Shown piece by piece: positions 25,383 through 34,711 of a DNA stretch of 64,000 bases. A model generated the notes under the pieces. The model was not told the DNA's origin, did not search any database, and worked only from the letters and a program-made list of their open reading frames with translations. This DNA is from Streptomyces sp. PCS3-D2 (GTDB lineage: Bacteria; Actinomycetota; Actinomycetes; Streptomycetales; Streptomycetaceae): NCBI RefSeq assembly GCF_000612545.2, contig NZ_CP097800.1:1488001-1552000 (forward strand), written 5' to 3'. The position numbers and the translations under genes were made by a program. Within the stretch, counting starts at the first letter, position 1; each line of letters starts with the position of its first letter.

Positions 25383-26638
25383 CCGATCTCCGCTTCGGCC
25401 ACCGCCTGTTCGATCCGGCCGTAGAGGGCGTCCTGTTTCCAGTAGGCGCTGTGGCAGGCGGGGAAGGGCTGGCGGCTGCCGATCTCGTGGTCGGTGATCC
25501 GCGGGTCGCCGGGGAAGACGGGGGCGGCCAGGTAGGACAGCACGTCCTGGCGGTCGTAGACGTTGAGCCAGCGCGGGAAGCCGTGGGGAAGTTTCGCGCC
25601 CGGTTCGAGCGCGGTCAGGGCGCCGAGCTCGTAGAGGAAGGGGGCCTGGGAGCCGACGGTGACGAGGAGAGCCGCGCCGGGGACGGCCTCGCCGCGGGCG
25701 GCGGCGAGGGCGAGGAGGTCCACGAGGGCGATCCCGCCGAGGCTGTGGCCGATGAGCACGGTCGGTCCGGGGGCGGCGGCGATCCGGGTGTGCAGGTACT
25801 GCCTCAACTCGTGGCCGCGGGCCTGGTAGCGCAGGATGTCGCCGAGCGCGGGGGTTGCCGCGGCGGTGAGGGAGCCGCGCCGGGCGTTGAGCAGGGGCTG
25901 GGTGGTGACCCGCAGGGCGAGCCGGCCGAGGAAGGCGGCCGCGCGGGCGCCGGGCACCCGGGCGTCGCCACCGAGGCGGGTGGTGAGCAGTTCGACGAGG
26001 CGGTCGCGTTCGGCGCCGGTGCAGTCGGCCTCGGCTCCGGCGTCGGCGAGCGCCCCGGCTGCGACGGCCCTGGAGAGGGCGGTCGCCAGCTCCCGCGCCT
26101 GCGGTTCGCCGGTGGCGCGTTCCGCGGCGCGGGCCGCCTCCGCGGAGCGGACGACGGCGTCGAGGGCGGCGGGGAAGTCCGCCGCGAGTGCGGTGCCATG
26201 CAGGAGCGCGCCGAGCTCGTCCCCGGGGTGCGGGGGCGCGGGCGGTAGGCCGGACAGCTGCGCGAGTACCCGGATCCCGGCGGGCTGGACGCCGGGCATG
26301 GCGAAGGGGTCTCCGTCGGCGACGTCGTCCGCGCCCCCGGGTCCGGAGGGCCAGCCGGCCTCGGCGAGGACCCGGAGTTCGCACAGCGGGTCGGCGAGCA
26401 GCAAGGCCCATTCGGCCGTCTCGGCGTCGGTGGGGTCGGGTGAGGCTCCCGTCGCGGACTTCGATCCGGGCACGGAGCGGCCGCCGGCGCCGAGGGTCGC
26501 GCCGAAGCGGTCGCCCCAGTAGCAGGAGTCGACGGCGGCGCCGGGGAATCTGGCCGTCAGCCGCTCGCGGACCAGGGCGAAGAGCCGGTCGTGCCGGTCG
26601 CGCCGTACGCCCGTGCCGTGGACAAAGAGAAAACGCAT
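25379..26638 (-). CDS. Alpha/beta-hydrolase, first gene of the VMAP-type operon
   Basis: 419 residues. N-terminal strand MRFLFVHGTGVRRDRHD gives the oxyanion-hole HGTG motif. The nucleophile elbow is GHSLGG at 297-302 (Ser299), with candidate acid Asp362 or Asp365 (NVYDRQDVLSYL) and His396 (PACHSAYW). Residues 50-260 form a large Ala-rich insertion (cap). Lipase, esterase or other serine hydrolase activity is possible; the substrate is unknown. ATG 26638 begins the conserved strand. The four-base overlap with the caspase-like gene says they are made together, so this may be a second effector or a regulator of the system. Confidence 0.8.
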   Translation of the reverse strand: MRFLFVHGTGVRRDRHDRLFALVRERLTARFPGAAVDSCYWGDRFGATLGAGGRSVPGSKSATGASPDPTDAETAEWALLLADPLCELRVLAEAGWPSGPGGADDVADGDPFAMPGVQPAGIRVLAQLSGLPPAPPHPGDELGALLHGTALAADFPAALDAVVRSAEAARAAERATGEPQARELATALSRAVAAGALADAGAEADCTGAERDRLVELLTTRLGGDARVPGARAAAFLGRLALRVTTQPLLNARRGSLTAAATPALGDILRYQARGHELRQYLHTRIAAAPGPTVLIGHSLGGIALVDLLALAAARGEAVPGAALLVTVGSQAPFLYELGALTALEPGAKLPHGFPRWLNVYDRQDVLSYLAAPVFPGDPRITDHEIGSRQPFPACHSAYWKQDALYGRIEQAVAEAEIG

Positions 26639-27008
26639 CGCCGCCCAGCCCCCTCGTGCCGTCGCCCCTCCGCCCCGGCACGATAGCGCCGGGCGCTCGG
26701 CGGGGGGCGGGAAACGGCGGGTCCGGCGCCACCAGAACCGAACGAAGTCGAACACACATGCGGCGACGCGGCGGCGTCGTGACGCGACGCGGGCCCGGGT
26801 CGTCCTCACGGCCGGGCGGCGGAGCGGGCGGGGACGGGAGCGGGTGGTAGGGGTGAGAGCTGTGGTGCGGATCCCGGACCGCCCGCTCATGGCATGTGCA
26901 CGACGATAGGATGGGCTGTGAGAACGGACACGTACCGACCTCGGAACCCGGACCGCGCTCCCCCCATCGAACCGAGAGTCGGACGCGTTCGGGAGCGGGA
27001 GGGGCCAC
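26639..27008. other. Divergent intergenic region between hydrolase and protease genes
   Basis: 370 bp with no supported gene. It must hold the promoter of the leftward VMAP-type operon and probably that of the rightward serine protease. GGGAGCGGGAGGGG at about 26993-27006 serves as ribosome-binding site for the protease. No clear operator or promoter boxes were identified. Confidence 0.4.
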
Positions 27009-27968
27009 ATGTCCAGCAGGGTCGAGGGGCGGCAGCCGGGGCGGGCCGCGGCGCGGGGCGGCGTGGCCGTCGGCCTCGTGTGCACCCTGGTCCTCGTGGG
27101 GGCCGGGTACGTCGCCTGGGAGCTGCGCGGCATCGCCGCCCACCGCGCCGACGGCGACCCGGCGCGGGGCGTCTACCAGCAGGACCCCGAGAAGGCCGAC
27201 CGGACGGCTTCGGCCGTACTCGACGGGATCGCCCGTGAACCGACCGAACCGCCCGCGGACGGCGGGGCGTTCGCCGCGGCGGACGCGGTGGACTGGCGCT
27301 CCGGCGGCTGGGAGCCCTCCGATCCGTTGGAGGCCCGGCCCGCCCCGGCCGAACCGGCGGTCGGCGCCCTCTTCTCCCCCGGCAACGACGGCGACCCCGA
27401 CCACCACTGCTCCGGCGTCGTGGTCCACTCGCCGCTCGGAGACCTCGTCGCCACGGCCGCCCACTGCGTGTACGGCGGCGGCTTCCGCACCAACCTCGCC
27501 TTCGCCCCCGGCTACCGGGACGGGATCGCACCGTACGGCGTGTGGGTGCCCACCCGCATCGACGTGGACCCGCGCTGGACGGCGGACGAGGACCCCGACG
27601 TCGACATCGCGTTCCTCCGGCTGCGCCGGCCCGGACACCCCGGCCAGCGGCTGGAGGACGTCACCGGCGCCACGACGATCGCCTTCGGAACCGAACTGCC
27701 CGCGCCCACACGGCTCGTCGGCTACCCGAACGCCTCCGAGCAGCCCCTGGACTGCCGGACCACCGCCCGCCCGGCGGGCCCGACGCAGGTACGGCTGGAC
27801 TGTGCGGACGTGCCCAACGGGACCAGCGGCGGTCCGGTGCTGACCGATGGGCACACCCTCGTCGGGGTGATCGGCGGCCTCGACGGCGGCGGCGACGACG
27901 AGACCTCCTACAGCATCCGCTTCGGCGACCGCGTACGCGCCCTCCACGAACGCGCCACCCGGCCCTGA
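27009..27968 (+). CDS. Membrane-anchored trypsin-like serine protease
   Basis: 319 residues. One N-terminal transmembrane segment at about 17-36 (GVAVGLVCTLVLVGAGYVAW) places the rest outside the membrane. A linker rich in Pro/Ala/Glu follows, then a chymotrypsin-fold domain at about 118-315. The catalytic triad is complete: His152 (TAAHCVY), Asp199 (DPDVDIAF) and Ser273 (NGTSGGPV). Cys134/Cys153 and Cys249/Cys265 could form disulfides. ATG 27009 lies behind GGAGGGG. It is divergent from the caspase/MoxR operon; a functional link is possible but not shown by the sequence. Confidence 0.88.
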   Translation: MSSRVEGRQPGRAAARGGVAVGLVCTLVLVGAGYVAWELRGIAAHRADGDPARGVYQQDPEKADRTASAVLDGIAREPTEPPADGGAFAAADAVDWRSGGWEPSDPLEARPAPAEPAVGALFSPGNDGDPDHHCSGVVVHSPLGDLVATAAHCVYGGGFRTNLAFAPGYRDGIAPYGVWVPTRIDVDPRWTADEDPDVDIAFLRLRRPGHPGQRLEDVTGATTIAFGTELPAPTRLVGYPNASEQPLDCRTTARPAGPTQVRLDCADVPNGTSGGPVLTDGHTLVGVIGGLDGGGDDETSYSIRFGDRVRALHERATRP

Positions 27969-27997
27969 CCCGCTCCTTCCCGAAGGGACCGCGGCAA

Positions 27998-28023
27998 GCC
28001 CCGCCGGCGAACGCCGGCGGGGC
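27998..28023 (+). terminator. Hairpin terminator after the serine protease gene
   Basis: A perfect 12-bp stem (27998-28009 with 28012-28023) around two bases, 29 bp past the stop. No T run. It separates the protease from the cobL operon. Confidence 0.7.
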
Positions 28024-28114
28024 ACCTGCCGGGGCGGGCGCGAGTGGCGCAGCCGCAGGCCAGTAGGCTGCGGGTCCGCCCTCCTGCCCCTTCCCGCCCC
28101 CGAGGTACAGCGCC

Positions 28115-29392
28115 GTGAGCACCGCACCGCCCCCCATACCCGTGACGGTCGTCGGCCTCGGCGCCGACGGGTGGGCCGGGCTGACCGCCGCCGCGCGGTC
28201 GTCGCTGGCCCGCGCCGAGGTACTGATCGGCGGGCCGCGCCAGCTGGACCTGCTGCCCGCCGCCGAGTGCGCCGGGCAGCGGGTGGCGTGGCCGAGCCCG
28301 CTCCGGCCGGCCGTACCGCAGCTCATGGCCGAGCACGCCGGGCGCCGGATCGCGGTGCTGGCCAGCGGCGATCCCATGTTCTACGGAATCGGCCGCGCCC
28401 TCTCCGAGGAGCTCGGCCCGGACCGCCTGCTGGTCCACCCGCACCCCTCGTCCGTCTCCTACGCCTGCGCCCGCCTGGGATGGCCGCTGGAGGACACCGA
28501 GGTCGTCACCGTGGTGGGCCGTCCGGTGGACCGGCTCGCGGCCGCGCTGTACGACGGCCGCCGGGTGCTCGTGCTCAGCGCCGGTGCCGCGTCCCCGGGC
28601 GAGATCGCCGCCCTGCTGCGCGGGCGGGGCTTCGGCCCGAGCCGGATGCGCGTCCTGGAACAACTCGGCTCGGAACGCGAGCACGTGTACGGGGGCACCG
28701 CCGAGGGCTGGGACCACGCGCCGGGCGACCCGCTGAACGTGGTCGCCGTCGAATGCCTCCGCGATCCGGCCCACGGCGGGCCGCGCCTCGGCTCCACCCC
28801 CGGCCTACCCGACACCGCGTACGAGCACGACGGACAGCTCACCAAGCGCCACGTGCGCGCCGCCACCCTGTGCGCGCTCGCCCCGGCCCCCGGCGAACTG
28901 CTGTGGGACATCGGCGGCGGCTCCGGCTCCATCGGCATCGAGTGGATGCGCACACACCCGTCGTGCCGTGCGGTGGCGGTGGAGCGCGTCCCGGAGCGGG
29001 CCGCGCGGATCACCCGCAACGCGGCGGCGCTCGGCGTCCCCGGCCTGCGCGTGGTCGTCGGCGCCGCTCCCGAGGCGCTGACCGGGCTGCCGGCCCCCGA
29101 CGCGGTGTTCATCGGCGGCGGGCTGACCGCGCCGGGCCTGCTCGACGCGGTGTGGGCCGCGCTGGCTCCCGGCGGCCGGCTGGTGGTGAACACGGTCACC
29201 CTGGAGTCCGAGGCGGTCCTCGCCGAGCGCTACCGGCGCCACGGGGGCGACCTGGTGAAACTGGCCGTCGCGCACGCCGTGCCGGTGGGCGCTTTCACGG
29301 GCTGGCGGCAGGCGATGGCGGTCACCCAGTGGTCGGTGACCAAGCCGGCGACGGCAACCCAGACGGTAACGAAGGAGAAGGATCAGACATGA
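28115..29392 (+). CDS. cobL: Precorrin-6B C5,C15-methyltransferase (decarboxylating), CbiE-CbiT fusion
   Basis: 425 residues. Methylates C5 and C15 of the corrin ring and decarboxylates the C12 acetate in aerobic cobalamin synthesis. The CbiE part is at about 5-215 (VVGLGADGWAGLT; LASGDPMFYGIG). The CbiT part is at about 235-410 with an S-adenosylmethionine site (LLWDIGGGSGSIGIEWMR; VFIGGGLT). The start is GTG 28115. The stop overlaps the cobM start (ATGA, 29389-29392). No riboswitch is visible upstream, unlike cobN. Confidence 0.92.
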   Translation: MSTAPPPIPVTVVGLGADGWAGLTAAARSSLARAEVLIGGPRQLDLLPAAECAGQRVAWPSPLRPAVPQLMAEHAGRRIAVLASGDPMFYGIGRALSEELGPDRLLVHPHPSSVSYACARLGWPLEDTEVVTVVGRPVDRLAAALYDGRRVLVLSAGAASPGEIAALLRGRGFGPSRMRVLEQLGSEREHVYGGTAEGWDHAPGDPLNVVAVECLRDPAHGGPRLGSTPGLPDTAYEHDGQLTKRHVRAATLCALAPAPGELLWDIGGGSGSIGIEWMRTHPSCRAVAVERVPERAARITRNAAALGVPGLRVVVGAAPEALTGLPAPDAVFIGGGLTAPGLLDAVWAALAPGGRLVVNTVTLESEAVLAERYRRHGGDLVKLAVAHAVPVGAFTGWRQAMAVTQWSVTKPATATQTVTKEKDQT

Positions 29393-30138
29393 CCGTGTAC
29401 TTCATCGGTGCGGGCCCCGGCGCCGCCGACCTGATCACGGTGCGCGGTGCCCGGACCCTCGCCGCCGCCCCGGTCTGCCTGTACGCGGGCAGCCTCGTGC
29501 CGCGCGAGCTGCTCGCCGAGTGCCCGGCGGACGCCCGCCTCGTCGACACCTCGCAGCTGAACCTGGACGAGATCGTCGCCGAGTGCGTACGGGCCCACGG
29601 GGCGGGCCAGGACGTGGCGCGGCTGCACTCCGGCGACCCGTCCCTCTTCAGCGCGGTCGCCGAGCAGATGCGCCGGCTGGACGCGGCCGGTATCCCCTAC
29701 GAGGTCGTCCCGGGCGTGCCGGCCTTCGCCGCCGCGGCCGCCGCCCTCAAGCGGGAGCTGACGGTCCCCACCGTCGGGCAGACCGTGATCCTCACCCGGA
29801 TCGCCCAGCAGGCGACCCCCATGCCGCCCGGCGAGGACCTGGCCACCCTGGGCCGCAGCAGGGCGCTGCTCGTGCTGCATCTGGCCACCCGCTACGTGGA
29901 CCGGGTGGTCGACGAGTTGCTGCCGCACTACGGGGCGGAGTGCCCGGTCGCGGTGGTGGCGATGGCGAGCCGCCCCGACGAGCTGGTCCTGCGCGGCACC
30001 CTGGCCGACATCGCGGGTCAGGTGAAGGAGGCGGGTCTGGTCCGCACCGCCGTCATCGTGGTGGGCCGTACGCTCGGCGCGGAGCAGTTCCGCGACAGCC
30101 ACCTGTACTCCCCCGAGCGCGACCGGCATGTCTGCTGA
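29389..30138 (+). CDS. cobM: Precorrin-4 C11-methyltransferase
   Basis: 249 residues of the tetrapyrrole methylase family. Motifs: VYFIGAGPGAADLITVRG at 3-20, CLYAGSLVPRE, RLHSGDPSLFSA, VVPGVPAFAAAAAAL and ILTRIAQQATPMP, all typical of CobM/CbiF. Adds the C11 methyl group after the ring contraction step. ATG 29389 sits 9 bp after GAAGGAGAAGG and overlaps the cobL stop. Its own stop overlaps cobK by 11 bp. Confidence 0.93.
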   Translation: MTVYFIGAGPGAADLITVRGARTLAAAPVCLYAGSLVPRELLAECPADARLVDTSQLNLDEIVAECVRAHGAGQDVARLHSGDPSLFSAVAEQMRRLDAAGIPYEVVPGVPAFAAAAAALKRELTVPTVGQTVILTRIAQQATPMPPGEDLATLGRSRALLVLHLATRYVDRVVDELLPHYGAECPVAVVAMASRPDELVLRGTLADIAGQVKEAGLVRTAVIVVGRTLGAEQFRDSHLYSPERDRHVC

Positions 30139-30886
30139 CACCGCCCCGGCGCACGTCCTGATCCTGGGCGGCACCACGGAGGCCCGCCACCTCGCGGAGG
30201 CGCTGGCGCGGGAGCCCTCCTACCGGGTGACGACCTCGCTGGCCGGGCGGGTCGCCTCGCCGGTGCTCCCGCCGGGCGGGACCCGGATCGGCGGCTTCGG
30301 CGGGCCCGGAGGTCTGGCGGCCTGGATCGGCGCGCACGGGGTCACCCATCTGGTCGACGCCACCCATCCCTTCGCGGAGCGCATGAGCTTCAACGCGGCC
30401 GCGGCGGCAGCCCTCTCGGGCGTCCCGCTGCTCGCGCTGCGCCGCCCCAGCTGGCAGCCCGGCCCCGGCGACACGTGGACGTTCGCCGACTCCCTGGCCG
30501 AAGCCGCCGGCCTACTGCCGGGCCTGGGCGGCCGGGTGTTCCTGACCACCGGCCGGATGGGCCTGCACACCTTCGCGGGCCTCGGCGGCCTGTGGTTCCT
30601 GGTGCGTTCGGTGGACCCACCGGCCGGGCCGGTCCCGCCGCGCCTGGAAGTCCTGCTGGCGCGTGGCCCGTTCACGCTGGACGACGAGCGGGAACTGCTG
30701 GCCCGGCACCGCATCGACGTCCTGGTGACGAAGGACAGCGGCGGCTCGGCCACCGCGCCGAAGCTGACGGCCGCCCGCGAGGCGGGCATCCCGGTCCTCG
30801 TCGTCCGCCGTCCGCCGGTCCCCGACGGCGTCGCGGAGGCGGACTCCGCCGCCGCGGCCCTCGGCTGGCTACGGCGCCGGGCGTGA
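30128..30886 (+). CDS. cobK: Precorrin-6A reductase
   Basis: 252 residues. NADPH-dependent reduction of precorrin-6A to 6B. Motifs: HVLILGGTTEARHLAEAL at the N terminus, LVDATHPFAERMS at about 77-89, VFLTTGRMGL, and VTKDSGGSATAPKL near 200 as in CobK/CbiJ. ATG 30128 lies inside the end of cobM (11-bp overlap), so cobL, cobM and cobK form one tight operon. It is convergent with cobIJ across a bidirectional terminator. Confidence 0.92.
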   Translation: MSADTAPAHVLILGGTTEARHLAEALAREPSYRVTTSLAGRVASPVLPPGGTRIGGFGGPGGLAAWIGAHGVTHLVDATHPFAERMSFNAAAAAALSGVPLLALRRPSWQPGPGDTWTFADSLAEAAGLLPGLGGRVFLTTGRMGLHTFAGLGGLWFLVRSVDPPAGPVPPRLEVLLARGPFTLDDERELLARHRIDVLVTKDSGGSATAPKLTAAREAGIPVLVVRRPPVPDGVAEADSAAAALGWLRRRA

Positions 30887-30894
30887 GGACGGCG

Positions 30895-30923
30895 GGCCCG
30901 GGGTGCGGCAGGCACCCCGGGCC
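30895..30923. terminator. Bidirectional hairpin terminator between cobK and cobIJ
   Basis: A perfect 12-bp stem (30895-30906 with 30912-30923) with a 5-nt loop, 8 bp after the cobK stop and 39 bp from the cobIJ stop. It serves both convergent units. Confidence 0.8.
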
Positions 30924-30938
30924 GGCGACGGCCGGACT

Positions 30939-30972
30939 GGCGCGTCACGGGTAGCGGCGCGTCACGGGTAGC
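30939..30972. repeat. 17-bp tandem duplication at the cobIJ stop codon
   Basis: GGCGCGTCACGGGTAGC occurs twice head to tail (30939-30955 and 30956-30972). The right copy encodes the last codons and stop of cobIJ; the left copy lies just beyond the stop, so the protein is unaffected. It looks like a small replication-slippage duplication. Confidence 0.85.
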
Positions 30973-32461
30973 GGCGCGGCGTCCACGTGATCCGCGACCC
31001 GTCGGGCCGCTCGGTGATCTGCGTCTGCGAGGAGCCGATCAGCAGGATCGTGCGCATGTCGACCTCGGACGGCTCCAGTTCGGCGAGCGTGACGACCCGC
31101 ACCGCCTGCTCGGGGCCGCCCACGTCACGGGCCACGACCACCGGGGTCAACGGCGAGCGCAGTTCCAGCAGCAGCTCGCGGGCCTGGGCCACCTGCCAGG
31201 TCCGGCTCCGCGAGCCGGGGTTGTAGAGGGCGAGGACCAGGTCGGCCGCGGCGGCGGCGCGCAGCCGCTCCGCGATGACCTCCCAGGGCTTGAGCCGGTC
31301 CGACAGCGAAATCGTCGCGTAGTCGTGGCCGAGCGGGGCGCCGGCCGCGGCGGCCGCCGCGTTGGCCGCGGTCACGCCCGGCAGGACCCGTACGGGCACG
31401 TCCTTGTACGCGGGCTGCCCGGCGACCTCCAGGACCGCCGTGGCCATGGCGAAGACGCCCGGATCACCGCCGGAGACCACGGCCACCCGCCTGCCGCGCC
31501 GGGCGAGGTCGAGGGCGAACTCGGCCCGCTCCGACTCCACCTTGTTGTCCGAGCCGTGCCGTGCCTGACCCGGCTTGACGGGCACCCGGTCCAGGTACGT
31601 GGTGTACCCGACCAGTACCTCGGCGTCCGCGAGGGCCCGCCGGGTCTGCGGGGTCAGCCACAGCGGGCCGGCCGGGCCGGTGCCGACGACGACGACCTCG
31701 CCGGGGCCGGACGGCACGCTGCCGGGGTTGCCGATGCGGCTGGGCACCACGGCGACGGCGAAGTACGGCACGCTGTCGGGGTCGGTGTCGGCGAGGACGC
31801 CGGTGCGCTCACCCTCCATCGTGGCGCGTTCGACGTAGCGTGCCTCGGCGAGCCGGCCGCTGGCCTCCATCGCGCCGCGTACGGCGGGGAAGGTCCGGCC
31901 GAGCTTCATCACGACCGCCGAGTCGGTGGCGGCGAGGCGGGCGGTCAGCTCCTCCTCCGGCAGCGTGCCGGGGAGGATGGTCAGGACCTCCTCACCCTCC
32001 ACGAGCGGGGTGCCGAGCCGGGCGGCGGCGGCGCTGACGGAGGTGACACCGGGGACGACCTCGGTGGCGTACCGGTCGGCGAGCCGCTTGTGCATGTGCA
32101 TGTACGAGCTGTAGAAGAGCGGGTCGCCCTCCGCGAGCACGGCCACGGTACGGCCGGCGTCCAGGTGGGCGGCCAGCCGGGCGGCGGCGGCCTCGTAGAA
32201 CTCCTCCATCGCGCCCTGGTAGCCGCCGGGGTGGTCGGTGGTCTCGGTGGTGACCGGATAGACCAGCGGCTCCTCGATGTGGTTCTCGCGCAGGTGCTTG
32301 GCGGCGATCGCGCGTGCGATGGACCGGCCGTGGCGGGCGCTGTGGTAGGCGACGACGTCCGCCTCCCCGATCACCTCGACGGCCCGCAGGGTCATCAGGT
32401 TCGGGTCGCCGGGGCCGAGCCCGACCCCGTAGAGGCGGCCCGTCGGCTGTGCGTCGCTCAT
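30962..32461 (-). CDS. cobIJ: Precorrin-2 C20-methyltransferase / precorrin-3B C17-methyltransferase fusion
   Basis: 499 residues, two tetrapyrrole methylase domains in one chain. CobI part at about 9-245 ([32 protein letters not shown]). CobJ part at about 254-490 ([45 protein letters not shown]). It catalyses C20 methylation and then C17 methylation with ring contraction, on either side of the CobG step. ATG 32461 overlaps the cobH stop (ATGA). The fusion is common in actinobacteria. Confidence 0.93.
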   Translation of the reverse strand: MSDAQPTGRLYGVGLGPGDPNLMTLRAVEVIGEADVVAYHSARHGRSIARAIAAKHLRENHIEEPLVYPVTTETTDHPGGYQGAMEEFYEAAAARLAAHLDAGRTVAVLAEGDPLFYSSYMHMHKRLADRYATEVVPGVTSVSAAAARLGTPLVEGEEVLTILPGTLPEEELTARLAATDSAVVMKLGRTFPAVRGAMEASGRLAEARYVERATMEGERTGVLADTDPDSVPYFAVAVVPSRIGNPGSVPSGPGEVVVVGTGPAGPLWLTPQTRRALADAEVLVGYTTYLDRVPVKPGQARHGSDNKVESERAEFALDLARRGRRVAVVSGGDPGVFAMATAVLEVAGQPAYKDVPVRVLPGVTAANAAAAAAGAPLGHDYATISLSDRLKPWEVIAERLRAAAAADLVLALYNPGSRSRTWQVAQARELLLELRSPLTPVVVARDVGGPEQAVRVVTLAELEPSEVDMRTILLIGSSQTQITERPDGSRITWTPRRYP

Positions 32462-33105
32462 TCGGCCACGCTCGCGATGGCGTTGAGGGCGGCCGCGGCG
32501 ATGGCGCTGCCGCCGCGGCGACCGCGCACGACGAGGTGGTCGAGACCGGCCGGGTGCGCGGCGAGGGCGTCCTTGGACTCGGCGGCGCCGATGAACCCGA
32601 CGGGCACCCCGATGACGGCGGCCGGGCGCGGGGCGCCCTCCTCGATCATCTCCAGCAGCCGGAACAGCGCGGTCGGCGCGTTCCCCACGGCGACCACGGA
32701 ACCCTCCAACAGGCCGCGGTCGCGCCACACTTCGAGGGCGGCGGCGCTACGCGTGGTGCCCATCCTCGCGGCGAGCTCCGGGACCGCCGGGTCGGAGAGG
32801 GTGCAGATGACGTCGTTGTCGGCGGGCAGCCGCTTGCGGGTGACGCCACTGGCGACCATCTGGACGTCGCACAGGATCGGCGCACCCGCCTCCAGCGCGG
32901 CGCGGGCGCGCAGCACCACCTCGGGGGTGTACCCCAAGTCCTGCGGGAGGTCGGTCATCCCGCAGGCGTGAATCATGCGCACCGCGACCTGGGCGACCGA
33001 GGCGGGCAGCCCGGAGAGATCCGCCTCGGCGCGGATCGTGGCAAAGGACTGGCGGTAGATCGCGGCGCCGTCCTTCTCGTACTCAAACACGGTGTACTCG
33101 CTCAT
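32458..33105 (-). CDS. cobH: Precorrin-8X methylmutase
   Basis: 215 residues. Moves the C11 methyl to C12, giving hydrogenobyrinate. Motifs: [32 protein letters not shown] (with the conserved acid/base His), [21 protein letters not shown] and [16 protein letters not shown]. Located between cobG and cobIJ on the leftward strand, 4-bp gap from cobG and a 4-bp overlap with cobIJ, so a single operon. Confidence 0.94.
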   Translation of the reverse strand: MSEYTVFEYEKDGAAIYRQSFATIRAEADLSGLPASVAQVAVRMIHACGMTDLPQDLGYTPEVVLRARAALEAGAPILCDVQMVASGVTRKRLPADNDVICTLSDPAVPELAARMGTTRSAAALEVWRDRGLLEGSVVAVGNAPTALFRLLEMIEEGAPRPAAVIGVPVGFIGAAESKDALAAHPAGLDHLVVRGRRGGSAIAAAALNAIASVAE

Positions 33106-33109
33106 TTCT

Positions 33110-34405
33110 TCACTGCGTCTTCGGACTCTGGGGTGATGAGGTGGTCTCGCGTGCGGCCATCAGGGCGACCGCCAGGTCCGGCCGGTGCGGCAGGGTGTGC
33201 CCGTCCACGGAGAGCCGGTACCCGTCGGAGGTGGCGAGCGCGTCCACCCACTGCGTTCCGCGCGGGTGGCCGCACCGGCGTTCGCAGCCGGACCAGTGCA
33301 CGGGCAGCGGCCCCCGCGCCCGCTCCACGAGGGCGTGCGCGTCGGCGCGTACGTCCGCGCGGGCCTTGGCGCAACCGGGGCGTCCGGTACAGGCGGTGAC
33401 GGACTGCCAGGGACTTCCCGCGGACACGACCAGGCCGGCTTCTTCCAGCAGTGCGGGGCCGTCGACCGGGCCGCGAAGGGGGGCGCCCGGGAGCACGACG
33501 GTGCGCCAGGGGGTGACCCGCAGCCCGTCGCCGTGGCCGGCGACCTCGGCCAGGACCCGCCACTGGCCGGTGCTCATCCGGCCCAGCGGGGGCAGGACGC
33601 ACAGGTCGCCGCGCGGGCCGGGCCCCCGGCCCCACGGCCGGGGCGGGGCGGCGTACGGCCAGTCCACCTCGGGGACGCGGGCCGCGTCGATGCCCGCGGC
33701 AGCCAGCCGGGCCGTGAACTCCCCTTCGTCCAGGGCGTGTCCGGCGGGCAGTTCGGCCACGCGCCAGGCCCGGGTGCCGGCCGCGTCCACGGCGTCGAGG
33801 AAGTACTCGGCGGCGAGCAGCGCGGCGCGCGGCGCGTCCTGCTCGGCGACGGACACGGCTCCGGCCGCTGCTCCGAGGCGTACCAGCGCCCGGTCGCCGG
33901 GCCGCCCGAGCACGGTGACGTCGGGGTCGAGAGCGGCCACGTCCCCGCGCCCGTCGTCGAGGGCGAACAGGAAGCGGCCGGACAGCGCGGTCACCCGGGT
34001 GTTCGCGCACAGCAGCCGGTCCAGCTCGCGCACCCGGGGCAGTACGTCCTGCGAAGTCGGGGTGGCCACGATGTTGCGCACCCGTTCGTGGCCGGGTGCG
34101 GGCAGCAGCCCCGCGCCGTCCAGCAGCCGGGCGAGTCCGGCGCCGCAGCCGTCGGCGAGGCCGCGCAGTTGCACGTTGCCGCGGGAGGTGAGTTCCAGGT
34201 GCCCGTCGCCGAAGCGGTCGGCGGCCGAGGCGAGGAGCACGGCCTGCTGCGCGGTCAGCTCCCCGCCGGGGATCCGGACGCGCGCGAGGTGTCCGTCGTC
34301 CGCCGCGTGGAGCCGGAGCGCGCCGGGACAGGCGTCACCGCGGTCCCGTATGACCGGTTCGTCCCGCGACACGGCGGAGGGGGGCTGGGGCATGGCGGCG
34401 AGCAT
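33110..34405 (-). CDS. cobG: Precorrin-3B synthase (CobG-like, nitrite/sulfite reductase family)
   Basis: About 431 residues. An oxygen-dependent monooxygenase with an Fe4S4 cluster that prepares the ring for contraction, marking the aerobic pathway. Two ferredoxin-like half-domains are visible ([27 protein letters not shown]). Cluster cysteines occur as [10 protein letters not shown] and [10 protein letters not shown] at about 335-390. Start uncertain: ATG 34405 has GAGGGG upstream, but ATG 34393 (MPQPPSAV) and an upstream GTG are possible. It is divergent from cobN and heads the cobG-cobH-cobIJ operon. Confidence 0.85.
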   Translation of the reverse strand: MLAAMPQPPSAVSRDEPVIRDRGDACPGALRLHAADDGHLARVRIPGGELTAQQAVLLASAADRFGDGHLELTSRGNVQLRGLADGCGAGLARLLDGAGLLPAPGHERVRNIVATPTSQDVLPRVRELDRLLCANTRVTALSGRFLFALDDGRGDVAALDPDVTVLGRPGDRALVRLGAAAGAVSVAEQDAPRAALLAAEYFLDAVDAAGTRAWRVAELPAGHALDEGEFTARLAAAGIDAARVPEVDWPYAAPPRPWGRGPGPRGDLCVLPPLGRMSTGQWRVLAEVAGHGDGLRVTPWRTVVLPGAPLRGPVDGPALLEEAGLVVSAGSPWQSVTACTGRPGCAKARADVRADAHALVERARGPLPVHWSGCERRCGHPRGTQWVDALATSDGYRLSVDGHTLPHRPDLAVALMAARETTSSPQSPKTQ

Positions 34406-34711
34406 ACCCACGTTTCCCCTCACCGGAACTGTGTCCGCCGCCACCCTCCGTCACCCGGCGCGCCCGTCCGGCCCCCGCCGGCGCGCGAGGCGCGCGGACC
34501 GGGAAAGCCGGAATCCCCGCGCTTCTCCCCTCCGGCGCGCCGGCGTTTGAGGCGCGGGGGCCCGGGGGCAGAGCCCCCGCAGCGGCGCCGCACCGGTACG
34601 CCGCGGCCGCCCCACCCGGCGGAGCCCACCGCACCCGACACGACCACCCCCGCCGCGGCCGGCGGTGCCACCGGCCACCCCCACTCCCGACCACCGCAAA
34701 CGCCACCTAGG
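34406..34711. other. Intergenic region between cobG and the cobN riboswitch
   Basis: No gene supported. It holds GC-rich hairpin sequences of the kind scattered between Streptomyces genes, notably CGGGGGC-AGA-GCCCCCG at 34563-34579, and should contain the cobG and cobN promoters. Confidence 0.5.

Noticed and set aside
26639-27008. A small non-coding RNA or antitoxin gene beside the VMAP-type operon
   Set aside because: No ORF with ribosome-binding site and no clear promoter-terminator pair could be found in the gap.
23319-28127. A 1,602-codon reverse-strand open frame that joins the caspase-like gene to sequence under the serine protease and hydrolase
   Set aside because: The true gene starts at GTG 25382; upstream the frame is a shadow of other genes. 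The hydrolase is encoded in another frame with its own start.
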